Source: an uncultured Sedimentitalea sp.
GTDB taxonomy: Bacteria; Pseudomonadota; Alphaproteobacteria; Rhodobacterales; Rhodobacteraceae
Assembly (NCBI GenBank): GCA_947504115.1
Contig: CANNGH010000001.1
Span: forward strand, 124,001 to 188,000
Direction: 5' to 3'
DNA: 64,000 nt
Position numbers and translations under genes: made by a program. The notes under the pieces were generated by a model. It saw only the letters and a program-made list of their open reading frames with translations, did not search any database and was not told the origin of the DNA. Positions 10,062 through 21,324 of this stretch are shown one piece after another. The stretch's first letter is position 1; every line of letters begins with the position of its first letter.

Positions 10062-13000
10062 AGAAAAAAGCCGGCTGGGCATAGCCGGGCGGCTGACGCA
10101 GGCCTTTATCGACTCATCCCTGACACCGCTTTTCCTGATCGCGTCGCTTGCGGTGGGATTGATCGCACTGGCCAGCCTGCCGCGCGAGGAAGAGCCGCAG
10201 ATTTCCGTTCCGATGGTCGATATCCACGTGCAGGCCGACGGGCTGGCCGCGCAGGACGCGCTGAAATTGGTGACCGAACCGCTGGAAACCATCGTCAAGG
10301 GGATCGGCGAGGTCGAGCATGTTTATTCCGACACGCGAGACGATCGCGTGATGGTGACCGCCCGCTTCGAGGTCGGCGTCTCGTCGGATACCGCGATCTT
10401 GCGGGTGCGCGACAAGATCCTGGCCAACCTCGACCGGATTCCCGTGGGCATTCCGCAACCGCTGGTCGTTGGCCGGGGTATCGACGACGTGGCCATCGTC
10501 GCGCTGACCTTTGCGCCTGAACCGGGGCAGGACGGCATCACAGCCGACACGTTGACCAGCATCGCGCGCCAGGTCGAGGTCGAACTGGTGCGGATCGACG
10601 ATGTCGGGCTGACCTATCTGGTCGGCGAAACCGACCAGATCCTGCGCATCGCGCCGGATCCGGAACGTCTGGCGCTTTACGGTATCACGCTGCAACAACT
10701 GGCGAGCAAGGTCGAAGGGGCCAATCGCGCTGCGCCTGCGGGCAATCTGCGCAACACCGGCGAACAAATCGAACTGGTGATCGGGCAGACGCTGTCCAGC
10801 CCCGATGAGATCGACAATCTGGAATTGACCGCACGCGACGGACGCACCGTTTATGTGCGCGACGTCGCCGATGTGGCGTTCGTGTCCGATATGAACGAGG
10901 CGCATGTCGCCACGTTCTCGCGGGCCGAGGACGGACGGATCCTGCGCCGCCCCGCCGTGACGCTGGCTCTGGCCAAGCGGGCCGGAGCAAACGCCGTGAC
11001 TGTCGCCGACGAGATACTGCACCGGGTCGAGGCGATGCAGGGCAACCTGATCCCCGATAGCGTGAGCGTCGAGATCACCCGCGATTACGGCGAAACCGCC
11101 AGCGAAAAAGCCAATGAACTGCTGTTCCATCTGGGGCTTGCGACGCTATCGATCGTCATTCTGATTTTCCTGGGTATCGGCTGGCGCGAGGCACTGGTGA
11201 TGGCGGTCGTCATCCCGGTGACGATCCTGCTCACGCTGTTTGCGGCGTGGATCATGGGCTATACGCTGAATCGCGTGTCGCTGTTCGCGCTGATCTTCTC
11301 GATCGGGATCCTTGTCGATGACGCCATCGTGGTGATCGAGAACATCGCCCGCCACTGGGGTCTCAAGCCTGCGGACAAAAGTGCGCGGCAGGCTGCGATC
11401 GAGGCGGTGGCCGAGGTCGGCAACCCCACCATCGTCGCCACGCTGACGGTCGTGGTGGCATTGCTGCCGATGCTGTTCGTGTCGGGCATGATGGGCCCCT
11501 ACATGAGCCCTATTCCGGCCAATGCGTCGGCGGCGATGATCTTTTCCTTTTTTGTCGCGGTGATGATCACGCCTTGGCTGATGATGAAATTCGCCAGCCC
11601 GGCCACCATCGCGCATGCCGGCGACGCCAGCGCCCACCCCGGCGGCGGGCTGGGACGGTTCTACGCCGCCGTTGCGCGCCCCTTGCTCAGGGGCAAATGG
11701 CGCTCGGGCCTGTTCCTTGTCGCCGTGGCTTTGGTGTCGTTCGGCTCTCTCGCGGCGCTTTACACGCGCGACGTGACGGTGAAGCTGCTGCCTTTCGACA
11801 ACAAATCCGAGCTGTCGGTGCTTGTCGACCTGCCCGAAGGCGCATCGGTCGAGGCGACGGATGCTGTCGCGCAGGCGGCCGCCCGCATCGCTCTGGACAT
11901 GCCCGAAGTCGTTTCGGCGCAGACCCATGCCGGCACCCCCGCCGCCTTCGATTTCAACGGTCTGGTGCGGCACTACTATATCCGTTTCGGCCCCGAGATG
12001 GGGCAGGTGCAACTGAACCTCAAGAGCAAGGACGACCGCGACCGCAACAGCCATGCCATCGCGCTCGATCTGCGCGAGCGGCTGGCCGATGGCCTTGATC
12101 TGCCGGAAGGGTCGGTCTTCAAGGTGGTCGAGCCGCCTCCCGGCCCGCCCGTTCTGGCGACGCTTCTGGCCGAAATCTACGGACCCGATGATGAGACCCG
12201 CCGCGCGGTCGCTGCCAAGGTGCGCCAGGCGTTCGAGGAGACGCCCTTCATCGTCGATACCGACGACAGCGAAGGCACGCCGCCGCGCCGTTTGCGCGTG
12301 CAACTCAACCCGTCGGACATGGATTTCTTCAGGGTGCAGGAAGGCGACGCATTGGAGACGCTGCGGCTGCTCAATTCCGCCACCACCATCGGCTATTCCC
12401 ATCGCGGGCAGGGGCGCCAGCCGATCCCCATCGTCATGGCCCGCGCGCGTGCAGACCGGGTGATGGACGAGGCCGCCCTGACCACCCCCATACCTGTCAA
12501 CGCGCTGCCAGGCGCGCGCGGGATCGTCGAACTGGGCGACGTGGTGCGCGTCAGCGAGGAACGCGCCTCGTACCCCATTTTCCGGCATAACGGGTACAGT
12601 ATCGTCATGGTGATGGCCGAATTGGCGGGCGAGTTCGAGGCGCCGCTTTATGGCATGCTCGCCGTCGACGACCGGCTGAAGGCGATGGATTGGGGCGACA
12701 CGCCACAGCCCGAGATCCGCCTGAACGGACAGCCTGCCGATACCGGCCACCCCTCTCTGCTCTGGGATGGGGAATGGGAGGTCACCTGGGTCACCTTCCG
12801 CGATATGGGCGCGGCCTTTGCGGTGGCCTTGCTGGGCATCTACATCCTTGTGGTCGCGCAATTCGGATCGTTCCGTCTGCCGCTCGTGGTGCTGACGCCC
12901 GTTCCGCTGACCTTCCTTGGCATAATGGTCGGGCACTGGTTGTTCGATGCGCCGTTTTCGGCCCCCTCGATGATCGGCTTTATCGCGTTGGCGGGGATCA

Positions 13001-13266
13001 TCGTGCGCAACTCGATCCTGCTGGTGGATTTCATTCGCCACGCCGATCCGGAGGGTCGCATCACCGTCGAAACCCTGATCGAAGCGGGCGCGACCCGGTT
13101 CAAGCCGATCCTGCTGACCGCACTTGCCGCCATGATCGGCGCCGTGGTCATATTGGCCGACCCGATCTTTCAGGGGCTGGCCCTGTCGCTGCTGTTCGGG
13201 TTGCTGACGTCCACCGTCCTGACGGTGCTGGTTATTCCGGCAATCTACCGCGTGTTCAAGACATAG
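10054..13266 (+). CDS. RND efflux transporter permease
   Basis: A 1070-residue inner-membrane proton/substrate antiporter of the AcrB/HAE type. The family's proton-relay pair is visible in SIGILVDDAIVVIENIARH (residues about 412-430), with twelve hydrophobic segments in two blocks separated by large periplasmic domains. A second block resembles the first (GFIALAGIIVRNSILLVDFI). Substrate specificity cannot be told from the sequence. It is translationally coupled to the adaptor gene and converges on the ABC importer operon. Confidence 0.92.
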   Translation: MTEEKSRLGIAGRLTQAFIDSSLTPLFLIASLAVGLIALASLPREEEPQISVPMVDIHVQADGLAAQDALKLVTEPLETIVKGIGEVEHVYSDTRDDRVMVTARFEVGVSSDTAILRVRDKILANLDRIPVGIPQPLVVGRGIDDVAIVALTFAPEPGQDGITADTLTSIARQVEVELVRIDDVGLTYLVGETDQILRIAPDPERLALYGITLQQLASKVEGANRAAPAGNLRNTGEQIELVIGQTLSSPDEIDNLELTARDGRTVYVRDVADVAFVSDMNEAHVATFSRAEDGRILRRPAVTLALAKRAGANAVTVADEILHRVEAMQGNLIPDSVSVEITRDYGETASEKANELLFHLGLATLSIVILIFLGIGWREALVMAVVIPVTILLTLFAAWIMGYTLNRVSLFALIFSIGILVDDAIVVIENIARHWGLKPADKSARQAAIEAVAEVGNPTIVATLTVVVALLPMLFVSGMMGPYMSPIPANASAAMIFSFFVAVMITPWLMMKFASPATIAHAGDASAHPGGGLGRFYAAVARPLLRGKWRSGLFLVAVALVSFGSLAALYTRDVTVKLLPFDNKSELSVLVDLPEGASVEATDAVAQAAARIALDMPEVVSAQTHAGTPAAFDFNGLVRHYYIRFGPEMGQVQLNLKSKDDRDRNSHAIALDLRERLADGLDLPEGSVFKVVEPPPGPPVLATLLAEIYGPDDETRRAVAAKVRQAFEETPFIVDTDDSEGTPPRRLRVQLNPSDMDFFRVQEGDALETLRLLNSATTIGYSHRGQGRQPIPIVMARARADRVMDEAALTTPIPVNALPGARGIVELGDVVRVSEERASYPIFRHNGYSIVMVMAELAGEFEAPLYGMLAVDDRLKAMDWGDTPQPEIRLNGQPADTGHPSLLWDGEWEVTWVTFRDMGAAFAVALLGIYILVVAQFGSFRLPLVVLTPVPLTFLGIMVGHWLFDAPFSAPSMIGFIALAGIIVRNSILLVDFIRHADPEGRITVETLIEAGATRFKPILLTALAAMIGAVVILADPIFQGLALSLLFGLLTSTVLTVLVIPAIYRVFKT

Positions 13267-13350
13267 GCGCCGTCGCGGTGTCGCGGGAGTGAACATGCGA
13301 TGCGGCGCAGTTCCGTCGCGGGGACGGTATCGCGCCGAAACGATGCCGGT

Positions 13351-14133
13351 TCAGTGTGTCAGAACCCGCGACAGGAAGCTTTGCGTACGCTCGTTCTGTG
13401 GGTTGTCGAAAACCTCGTCGGGTGTGCCCTGCTCGATGATTTCGCCCTGATGGATATAGATCACCCGGTCGGCGACCTCGCGGGCGAAATTCATCTCGTG
13501 GGTGACGATCACCATGGTCATGCCATCGCGCGCCAACTCGCGCATGGCATCCAGAACCTCGCCGATCATCTCGGGGTCGAGCGCCGATGTCGGCTCGTCG
13601 AACAGCATCAGGCGGGGTTCCATCGCCAGCGCCCGGGCCAGCGCGACGCGCTGCTGCTGCCCGCCGGAAAGCTGGGCGGGGTATTTGTGCGCCTGATCGG
13701 CGATTCCGACCCTTTCAAGCAGGCGCTCGGCGGTCTGTCTGGCCTCGTCGCGGCTGGCATGGCGGACCTTCCTGGGGGCAAGGGTCACGTTGTCCAGCAC
13801 GCTGAGATGCGGGAACAGGTTGAATTGCTGGAACACCATGCCGACTTCGGTGCGGATCTGCTGCAATGTCTTGCTGGCCTTGCCGTGGGGTTTCAGAACC
13901 TTGCCGTCCACGTCCAGATGCCCCTGCTGGAACTCCTCCAGCCCGTTGATGCAGCGGATCAGGGTGGATTTGCCCGAACCGCTGGCGCCGATGATGACCA
14001 CGACCTCGCCCGGGGCGACGGTCAGGTCGATGTCCTTGAGAACATGCAACTGGCCGAAATGCTTGTTCAGCTTTTCCATGCGCACGATAGGTTCGGCGGT
14101 GGGGTCGGTTTTCATGGCTGCTGTTCTTTTCAT
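13351..14133 (-). CDS. Polar amino-acid ABC transporter ATPase
   Basis: A 260-residue cytoplasmic ATPase. Walker A is GASGSGKST (about residues 52-60), the signature is [15 protein letters not shown], and Walker B is [14 protein letters not shown] with the H-loop in VTHEM. The sequence is of the GlnQ/HisP class that pairs with polar amino-acid permeases. The first ATG overlaps the permease stop; a second in-frame ATG at 14115 is possible. It is the last gene of a three-gene importer operon. Confidence 0.93.
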   Translation of the reverse strand: MKRTAAMKTDPTAEPIVRMEKLNKHFGQLHVLKDIDLTVAPGEVVVIIGASGSGKSTLIRCINGLEEFQQGHLDVDGKVLKPHGKASKTLQQIRTEVGMVFQQFNLFPHLSVLDNVTLAPRKVRHASRDEARQTAERLLERVGIADQAHKYPAQLSGGQQQRVALARALAMEPRLMLFDEPTSALDPEMIGEVLDAMRELARDGMTMVIVTHEMNFAREVADRVIYIHQGEIIEQGTPDEVFDNPQNERTQSFLSRVLTH

Positions 14134-14801
14134 TGGCCCACCAACCCCTTGCGCTCCAGCATGCGCAGCGCCAGCGACAGTGTCAGCGTGATGACAAGGT
14201 AAAGCAGGGCGACCATCAGATAGACCTCCAGCGCGCGGAAGGTGGTGGCGATATAGATCTGGCCCTGACGGACCAGTTCACCCACTCCGATGACGGCGAA
14301 CAGCGACGTGTCCTTGATGCTGATGATGCCCTGATTGCCCAGCGCCGGGATCATGCGCCGAAACGCCTGCGGCCAGATCACGTAGCGGAAGGTCTTGATC
14401 TGCGACAGGCCCAGCGACAGCCCGGCCTCGCGCTGGCCGCGTTCGATGGATTGCACGCCGCCGCGCACGACCTCCGAAATATAGGCACCGGAATTGACCG
14501 CGATGGCGGCGATACCGGCGGAGACCGCATCGATGGGGCCGCCCAGCAATTGCGGCAGGCCGTAGAAGATGAACAGCACCTGAACCAGCACCGGGGTGCC
14601 GCGAAAGATCTCGATATAGGCGATGGCGGGCCAGCGCAGCCAGAACACCGGAGAGATGCGCAGCAGACCGAACACGATGCCGATAACGAAGCCGATGGCC
14701 AGCCCGCCGAACGAGATCAGCAGCGTGTAGGGGATACCCTTCAGAAGATATGGAATCGACGCGAAGGCGGCTTGCCAGTCGAATTGAAAGGTAATGTCCA
14801 C
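14130..14801 (-). CDS. Polar amino-acid ABC transporter permease
   Basis: A 223-residue inner-membrane permease of the HisM/GlnP family with about five membrane segments. The EAA-type loop that contacts the ATPase is visible ([35 protein letters not shown], spanning about residues 126-160). A single permease gene implies a homodimer. It lies between the binding protein gene, from which a hairpin separates it, and the overlapping ATPase gene. Confidence 0.92.
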   Translation of the reverse strand: MDITFQFDWQAAFASIPYLLKGIPYTLLISFGGLAIGFVIGIVFGLLRISPVFWLRWPAIAYIEIFRGTPVLVQVLFIFYGLPQLLGGPIDAVSAGIAAIAVNSGAYISEVVRGGVQSIERGQREAGLSLGLSQIKTFRYVIWPQAFRRMIPALGNQGIISIKDTSLFAVIGVGELVRQGQIYIATTFRALEVYLMVALLYLVITLTLSLALRMLERKGLVGQ

Positions 14802-14830
14802 TAGCGAGGCTCCGCAGCTGGCAATCAGAG

Positions 14831-14878
14831 GACGGCCCCCTCTCCTTGCGGGGGAATCCCGAAGGAGAGGGGGCCGTC
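14831..14878 (-). terminator. Strong intercistronic hairpin in the ABC importer operon
   Basis: A perfect 17-base inverted repeat (14831-14847 pairs with 14862-14878) whose loop holds a further 4-base stem. It lies between the binding-protein stop (14925) and the permease start (14801). There is no T-run on the transcribed side, so it more likely stabilises the upstream mRNA or partly attenuates transcription than ends it. This would give more binding protein than permease. Confidence 0.7.
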
Positions 14879-14924
14879 AAGGTGATGTGGCGGTCATTCC
14901 GCGATCATCACAGAACCGGGCGGA

Positions 14925-15683
14925 TCATTCGGTGCTGCTGCCGAACCACTTGGCGTGGATTTCGTCATACGTGCCATCCTCGTGCATGGCCGCCAGCGCC
15001 TGGTTGACGGGCGCGACAAGTTCGCTGCCCTTGACGAAGGCGATCCCGTATTGCTGGCCTTCATAAAGCGGACCGACGACCTTGACGCGGCCTTCGCCGC
15101 GGGTCTTGGCAAAGTAGGCGACGTTGGGCGCGTCGTAGAACACGGCGTCCACGCTGCCGCCGAGCAGCGCCATATACATGTCGCTCGACCCGGGATAGGG
15201 TGTGATCGTGGCGCTGTCGCCAAGGTTTTCCGTCAGATAGTCGAAGCTGGTCGAGCCGATCTTGGTGCCGATCTTCATGCCGGCAAGATCATCGACCGTT
15301 TCGACCGCGTCCTGATCCGCGCCGACCAGGATCTGAAGGCCGCTGTCATAATAGGGGTCCGAGAAATCCACGACCTGCGCGCGTTCGTCGGTGATGGTGA
15401 TGCCGGCGATGGCGATGTCCACGGTGCCGGTCTGGACCGCCGGAATGATGCCGTTGAAGTCCATGGTGTTGAGGTCGTATTCGAAACCGGCGCGCTCGGC
15501 CAGTTCGCGGATGATGTCCATGTCGAAACCGGTCATCTCGCCGGTTTCCTGATCCAGCATCTCGAAGGGAACAAAGCTGGGATCCGTGGCCACCTTGACG
15601 GTCTGGGCCGCCGCCATGCTGCCCAGCGTCATGCCGAGACCGATGCAGCTTGCCAGCGCGAAAGTCTTGATTTTATGTTTCAT
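14925..15683 (-). CDS. Polar amino-acid ABC transporter substrate-binding protein (GlnH-like)
   Basis: A 252-residue periplasmic binding protein of family 3. A signal peptide ends at about residue 26 (SMAAAQ), then the typical [54 protein letters not shown] and FSDPYYDSG segments follow. The ATG at 15683 is preferred because it begins the signal peptide; the frame is open to 15767 and another ATG lies at 15695. The ligand is probably glutamine, glutamate or a similar amino acid; the exact one is not determined. Confidence 0.9.
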   Translation of the reverse strand: MKHKIKTFALASCIGLGMTLGSMAAAQTVKVATDPSFVPFEMLDQETGEMTGFDMDIIRELAERAGFEYDLNTMDFNGIIPAVQTGTVDIAIAGITITDERAQVVDFSDPYYDSGLQILVGADQDAVETVDDLAGMKIGTKIGSTSFDYLTENLGDSATITPYPGSSDMYMALLGGSVDAVFYDAPNVAYFAKTRGEGRVKVVGPLYEGQQYGIAFVKGSELVAPVNQALAAMHEDGTYDEIHAKWFGSSTE

Positions 15684-15877
15684 ATTGTTCCCCATTGCCC
15701 ATTGAACGTGGCGCTTGTGATTGTCGAATACGGTCTCCACAGTGACAAGTCGCCTATTGAGGGTCAAGCCGAAACCCCAAAACGGCTGGCTGCGTGGGCA
15801 TGTCAGCGGCGCCGGCCTGACGCCGTTTGTCGATCCGGCGCGAAGCTGCCGGCGACTTGACCCTGATTTCCTTTTAA

Positions 15878-15891
15878 TTGACCTTGGTCAA
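15878..15891 (+). promoter_or_regulatory. FNR/NNR-type operator upstream of nosR
   Basis: TTGACCTTGGTCAA is a perfect TTGAC-N4-GTCAA palindrome centred about 74 bases upstream of the nosR start. FNR/CRP-family regulators of denitrification (FnrL, NNR/NnrR) bind sites of this form in related bacteria. Which of these acts here cannot be told from the site alone. Confidence 0.8.
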
Positions 15892-15958
15892 TGCTGGCCC
15901 ACAGCCGAGGCCTTAAGAAACCGGTAGCGAACTCTGGCAAAAGCACGAGGGAACCGTC

Positions 15959-18133
15959 TTGGAATACCTGCGATCCGCCATCCGACTGATTCTGGCAGCA
16001 CTGGTTCTTGTGGTGGTATCGATGGTGCCGATGCAGGCGGCGGAACTGGAACGGTTCCTTCCCGATCTCGACCCGTCCGAACTGGTGCCCGACGCGACGA
16101 GCTTTGGTCCGCTGCGCGATGACATACCCGTTGCGCCGGTGCTCAACGGCTCCGAAACCGTGGGCTGGGCGTTCCTGACCACGGATCTTGTCGGCACCAC
16201 CGGGTATTCCGGCAAGCCGATCCATGTCGTCGCCGCGGTTTCGCCCGATGCGGTTCTGACCGGCGCGAAGCTGGTGGAGCATTCCGAACCGATCGTGCTG
16301 ATCGGCATTCCCGAATCCAAGATGACGCGTGTGATCGAGGCCTATGCCGGCACCGATCTCAAGGCGCAGGTCGCGGGCGAGACGGCGCATGATCTCGACA
16401 TCATTTCGGGCGCGACGGTGACGGTGATGGTGATCGATGATTCGCTTTTGCGGGCCGGGGTCAAGGTGGCGCGGGCCCTGCGGCTGGGCGGGCTGGCCCC
16501 CGCGGCGGACGAAGGACCGCGGCGCAAGCTGGACCTGACGGCCGAGGCCGCCAGCGGCTGGTCGGAACTCCTGGGCGATGGAACGATCCGGCGGCTGACG
16601 CTGGATGTGGCGCAGATCAACACGGCGTTCGAGGAAACCGGCGACGAAAAGGCCATTGCGCGCCCGGAAAGCGGCGCGCCCGACGATACGTTCATCGACA
16701 TGAACCTGGCACTGGTCAGCGTCCCGGCCATCGGCAAGGCACTGTTGACGCCGAACGATTACCAGAACCTGACCGAGTGGCTGGAGGAGGGCGAACATGC
16801 CGTTCTGGTCACCGGGCGTGGGAAATATTCGTTCAAGGGCTCGGGTTATGTGCGCGGCGGCATCTTTGACCGCATCAGCATGGTTCAGGACGACCAGACC
16901 GTGCGTTTCCATGACAAGCAGCACCGCCGCGTCGGGCGGCTTGCGCCGTCGGATGCGCCGCGATTCACTGAAATGGACCTGTTCAAGATCCCCGCCGAGG
17001 CGGATTTCGACCCGACCGAACCCTTCACGCTCCAGCTTCTGGTGTCGCGCGCCATTGGTGCCGTGGACAAGGCGTTCCTGACCTTCGATCTGGGCTATCG
17101 CCTGCCCGACACCTATGTCGAGCCGGTCAGGGCCGCCGCGCCGGTCGCACAGCAAGCCAGCAATGAAGAGGCCGAGGCCAAAAGGGCGCTGTGGCAGCGC
17201 ATCTGGCGTGACCGCACGGTCGAGATCGGCATTCTGGTGGCGATGCTGGTCGTGTTGACCGGCTCGTTCTTCTTCCAGTTCCAGATCACGGCGAACGAGC
17301 GGCGGTTTTACTGGTTCCGCATGGGTTTCCTGACCATGACGCTGGTGTTCATCGGCTGGTATGCCAACGCGCAATTGTCGGTGGTGAACCTGATCGCGCT
17401 GGGTGCGGCGTTGCGCAGCGGCTTCACCTGGGACGCGTTCCTGCTGGATCCGCTGGTGTTCATCCAGTGGTTCGCCGTCGCGGCCTCGCTGATCTTCTGG
17501 GGGCGGGGGGCCTATTGCGGCTGGCTGTGCCCGTTCGGCGCATTGCAGGAACTCAGCAACCAGATCGGACGCGCCCTGCGTATCCCGCAATGGACCCTGC
17601 CGTGGAGCCTGCACGAGCGGCTCTGGCCGGTCAAATACATCATCTTCCTCGGTCTGTTCGGCGCGTCGCTTTATTCGGTGTCGCTGTCCGAGCATCTGGC
17701 CGAGGTCGAGCCGTTCAAGACCGCGATCATCCTGAAGTTCATGCGCGACTGGCCGTTCGTGGTCTATGCGCTGGTGCTGCTGGTGATCGGGCTGTTCGTC
17801 GAGCGGTTCTTTTGCCGCTATCTGTGCCCGCTGGGCGCGGCGCTTGCGATCCCGGCGCGTATCCGCATGTTCGACTGGCTGCGCCGCTACAAGGAATGCG
17901 GCAACCCGTGCCAGACCTGTGCGAACGAGTGTCCGGTGCAGGCGATCCACCCGACGGGCGAGATCAACCCGAACGAATGTGTGAACTGCCTGCATTGTCA
18001 GGTGCTCTACCAGTCCGAGACCAAGTGCCCGGTGGTGATCCGCAAACTGAAGCGTCGCGCGGCCGTGGGCAAGGTTGGCGACGATTACCGCAAGAAGGGC
18101 CAGCCGCCAAAGCTGGCCGAAACTCAAGCCTGA
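15959..18133 (+). CDS. nosR: NosR, membrane flavoprotein/iron-sulfur protein for N2O reduction (TTG start)
   Basis: A 724-residue polytopic membrane protein needed for nos expression and electron supply to NosZ. The N-terminal hydrophobic stretch (residues 5-22) is followed by a periplasmic FMN-binding domain with the covalent-attachment motif SGAT at 150-153. Further membrane helices carry CGWLCPFGALQ and CRYLCPLGAA motifs, and two ferredoxin-like cysteine clusters close the protein (CxxxCxxCxxxCP and CxxCxxC). The TTG at 15959 has a GAGGGA site at a good distance and keeps the full N-terminal helix; the next ATG would cut it. First gene of nosRZDFYLX. Confidence 0.93.
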   Translation: MEYLRSAIRLILAALVLVVVSMVPMQAAELERFLPDLDPSELVPDATSFGPLRDDIPVAPVLNGSETVGWAFLTTDLVGTTGYSGKPIHVVAAVSPDAVLTGAKLVEHSEPIVLIGIPESKMTRVIEAYAGTDLKAQVAGETAHDLDIISGATVTVMVIDDSLLRAGVKVARALRLGGLAPAADEGPRRKLDLTAEAASGWSELLGDGTIRRLTLDVAQINTAFEETGDEKAIARPESGAPDDTFIDMNLALVSVPAIGKALLTPNDYQNLTEWLEEGEHAVLVTGRGKYSFKGSGYVRGGIFDRISMVQDDQTVRFHDKQHRRVGRLAPSDAPRFTEMDLFKIPAEADFDPTEPFTLQLLVSRAIGAVDKAFLTFDLGYRLPDTYVEPVRAAAPVAQQASNEEAEAKRALWQRIWRDRTVEIGILVAMLVVLTGSFFFQFQITANERRFYWFRMGFLTMTLVFIGWYANAQLSVVNLIALGAALRSGFTWDAFLLDPLVFIQWFAVAASLIFWGRGAYCGWLCPFGALQELSNQIGRALRIPQWTLPWSLHERLWPVKYIIFLGLFGASLYSVSLSEHLAEVEPFKTAIILKFMRDWPFVVYALVLLVIGLFVERFFCRYLCPLGAALAIPARIRMFDWLRRYKECGNPCQTCANECPVQAIHPTGEINPNECVNCLHCQVLYQSETKCPVVIRKLKRRAAVGKVGDDYRKKGQPPKLAETQA

Positions 18134-18148
18134 AAGAGGAGGGACACA

Positions 18149-20065
18149 ATGTCCGAAGACTTCAAGAAACTGGCCATGACGCGCCGCGGAATGCTGGGGG
18201 CCACGGCCACCGGCGCGGTGCTGGCCACAACCGGCGTGGGCGCAACGATGCTGGGAAGCCGCAAGGCCAGCGCACAATCGGGCGGTCAGGGCTTTGAACT
18301 GGCTCCGGGCGAGCTGGATGAATATTACGGCTTCTGGTCGTCGGGACAGACCGGCGAGATGCGCATCCTTGGCTTTCCGTCGATGCGCGAACTGGTGCGG
18401 GTGCCGGTGTTCAACCGCTGCTCGGCCACCGGCTGGGGCCAGACCAACGAATCGCTCAAGATCCTGACCGAGGGCCTGCTGCCCGACACCAAGGAGTTCC
18501 TGGCCAAGCGCAACATGGTCACCTACGACAACGGCGACCTGCACCATCCGCACATGTCCTTCACCGATGGCACCTATGACGGGCGCTATCTGTTCATGAA
18601 CGACAAGGCCAATACGCGTGTCGCACGCGTGCGGTGCGACGTGATGAAATGCGACAAGATCATCGAGATCCCCAACGCCAAGGCGATCCACGGCCTGCGC
18701 CCGCAGCGCTTCCCGCGCACCGGCTATGTCTTTGCCAATGGCGAGGACGAGACACCCATGGTCAATGACGGCTCGGTCCTGGATGAGCCCGAAAAGTATG
18801 TGAACTTTTTCACCGCCATCGACGGCGACGAAATGAAGGTTTCGTGGCAGGTGATGGTGTCGGGCAACCTCGACAACCTGGATGCCGATTATCAGGGCAA
18901 ATACGCGTTCTCGACCTCCTACAACTCGGAAATGGGCATGAACCTGGCCGAGATGACGGCGAGCGAGATGGACCATGTGGTGGTCTTCAACATCAAGGAG
19001 ATCGAAAAGGGCGTCGAGAGCGGCGATGTCGAGATGATGAACGGTGTGCCGGTTATCGACGGGCGCAAGGAGAAGAACAAGAAATACACCCGTTACATCC
19101 CGATCCCGAACAGCCCGCATGGCTGTAACGCCGCGCCCGATGGCAATTACATCGTGATCGCCGGCAAGCTGTCGCCGACCTGTTCGGTGATCGACGTGCG
19201 CAAGCTTGACGCGCTGTTCGAAGAGGATGCCGATCCGCGCTCCGCCATCGTGGCCGAGCCGCAGCTGGGCCTCGGGCCGCTTCATACCGCGTTCGACGGC
19301 AAGGGGTTCGCCTATACGACGCTGTTCATCGACAGCCAGATCGTCAAGTGGAATATCGAAGACGCGATCAAGGCCTATGACGGCGACGATATCGATCCGA
19401 TCGTCAGCAAGGTGGACGTGCATTACCAGCCCGGCCACAACCACACCACCATGGGCGAGACCAAGGAGGCCGACGGCAAATGGCTGTTGTCGCTCAACAA
19501 GTTCTCGAAGGACCGGTTCATCAATGTCGGGCCGCTGAAGCCCGAGAACGAACAGCTGATCGACATATCGACCGACGATATGAAGGTGGTCCATGACGGC
19601 CCCGCCTTTGCCGAACCCCATGACGTGGTGCTGGTGCGCCGCGACATCGTCAATCCGGTGGAGGTGTGGGATCGCAATGATCCGATGTGGGAGGATGCCC
19701 GCAAACAGGCCGAAGAGGACGGTGTCGATCTGGACTGGGGCCATGACGAGCCGATCCGCGACGGCAACAAGGTGCGGGTCTACATGTCGTCGGTGGCGCC
19801 GCAGTTCAGCCTTGAAAAGTTCACGGTGAAACAGGGCGACGAGGTGACGGTCTATGTCACCAACATGGACGATATCGACGACCTGACCCACGGCTTTTCG
19901 CTGGGCAATTACGGCATCGCGATGGAGGTCGCGCCGCAGGCCACCGCCTCGGTCACCTTCACCGCGGATCGTCCGGGCGTCTACTGGTATTACTGCCAGT
20001 GGTTCTGCCATGCGCTGCACATGGAAATGCGCGGTCGCATGCTGGTCGAACCGGCGGGCGTGTAG
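18149..20065 (+). CDS. nosZ: Nitrous oxide reductase (clade I, Tat-exported)
   Basis: A 638-residue periplasmic multicopper enzyme that reduces N2O to N2. The N-terminus has a Tat signal (TRRGML at 11-16) ending near residue 43, so this is clade I. A beta-propeller that holds the CuZ cluster follows, with histidine-bearing stretches such as LHHPHMSF and GHNHTTMGE. The cupredoxin domain at the end holds the CuA ligands C616, W618, C620, H624 and M627. A GAGGAGGGA site lies upstream; nosR ends 15 bases before. Confidence 0.97.
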   Translation: MSEDFKKLAMTRRGMLGATATGAVLATTGVGATMLGSRKASAQSGGQGFELAPGELDEYYGFWSSGQTGEMRILGFPSMRELVRVPVFNRCSATGWGQTNESLKILTEGLLPDTKEFLAKRNMVTYDNGDLHHPHMSFTDGTYDGRYLFMNDKANTRVARVRCDVMKCDKIIEIPNAKAIHGLRPQRFPRTGYVFANGEDETPMVNDGSVLDEPEKYVNFFTAIDGDEMKVSWQVMVSGNLDNLDADYQGKYAFSTSYNSEMGMNLAEMTASEMDHVVVFNIKEIEKGVESGDVEMMNGVPVIDGRKEKNKKYTRYIPIPNSPHGCNAAPDGNYIVIAGKLSPTCSVIDVRKLDALFEEDADPRSAIVAEPQLGLGPLHTAFDGKGFAYTTLFIDSQIVKWNIEDAIKAYDGDDIDPIVSKVDVHYQPGHNHTTMGETKEADGKWLLSLNKFSKDRFINVGPLKPENEQLIDISTDDMKVVHDGPAFAEPHDVVLVRRDIVNPVEVWDRNDPMWEDARKQAEEDGVDLDWGHDEPIRDGNKVRVYMSSVAPQFSLEKFTVKQGDEVTVYVTNMDDIDDLTHGFSLGNYGIAMEVAPQATASVTFTADRPGVYWYYCQWFCHALHMEMRGRMLVEPAGV

Positions 20066-20069
20066 GGCC

Positions 20070-21324
20070 ATGCTGCGCGCGCTCGCCCTTGCCGCACTGC
20101 TGATGCCGCCATCCCTCGCGATGGCGGCAGAGGTCGAGGTGCGGCCGGGCGACGGCGCGATCGCGGCTGCAATGAAAAACGCCGCAGACGGGGATGTGCT
20201 TCGTCTGCGGCCCGGTACCTACAATGAATCACTGACATTCGAGCGGCCAATGACGCTGGATGGCGGCGGCGAGGCGGTGCTGGAAGGCACGGGCGAGGGC
20301 AGCGTGATCACCGTGACCGGCCCCGACGTGACGGTGCGCGGACTGACCATCAGCAACTCGGGGTCAAGCCACGAGACCATCGATTCCGGGGTGCAACTGA
20401 CCAAGACGGCGGATCGCGCCGTGGTCGAATACAATACGCTTTTTGGCAATCTCTACGGCGTGGACATCCACGGCGCAAAGGATTCGCGGGTCGAGGGCAA
20501 CATCATTCACGGGCGGCAGGACCACCGCATGAATGATCGTGGCAACGGCGTCTATGTCTGGAACGCGCCCGGCGCCCAGGTGATCGGCAACGACATCAAA
20601 TGGGGGCGCGACGGCATCTTCATCAACACCTCGCGCGATAACGTGTTCCGCGACAACCGCTTTCGCGATCTGCGTTTCGCCGTGCATTACATGTATGCCA
20701 ACGATTCCGAGGTAACGGGCAACCTCTCGATCGGGAACGATCTGGGCTATGCGATCATGTTTTCCGACCGGGTGAAGGTAAGGAACAACCTGTCGCGCGG
20801 GGACCGCGAACACGGCGTGATGCTGAACTATGCCAACCAGTCCGAAATCATCGGAAATCTGGTGCAGGACGTGCAGGAAAAATGCCTGTTCGCGTATAAC
20901 GCGCATCGCAACGTGATTTCCGGCAACCGGTTCGAAGGCTGCAATATCGGCATCCACTTCACCGCTGGCTCCGAGCGCAACCAGATCACTGGAAACGCCT
21001 TTATCGGCAACCGCACGCAGGTGAAATATGTCGGCGCCAAATGGGTCGAATGGTCCCATGACGGGCGCGGCAATTACTGGAGCGATTTCGCCGCCTATGA
21101 CGTGGATGGCGACGGAATCGCCGATATGCCCTATCGCCCCAATGACAGCATGGACCACATCCTGTGGACGCAACCGGCGGCCAAGCTGCTGCTGGGATCG
21201 CCCGCGGTGCAACTGGTGCGCTGGTCGCAATCGGCGTTTCCGGCGCTGTTGCCGGGCGGCGTGCTGGACAGCGCCGCGCTGATGCGCCCCCCCGAAGTGG
21301 CGATTTCCGAGAGCGAGGGCAGCG

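Noticed and set aside
11146-13296. 716-codon minus-strand frame opposite the RND permease
   Set aside because: Antisense shadow of a conserved gene, with no domain pattern and no start signal.
15803-20071. A 1422-codon open frame on the minus strand opposite nosR and nosZ
   Set aside because: It is entirely antisense to two well-supported genes, has a His/Arg/Asp-rich composition typical of GC-rich reverse frames, and no recognisable domain.
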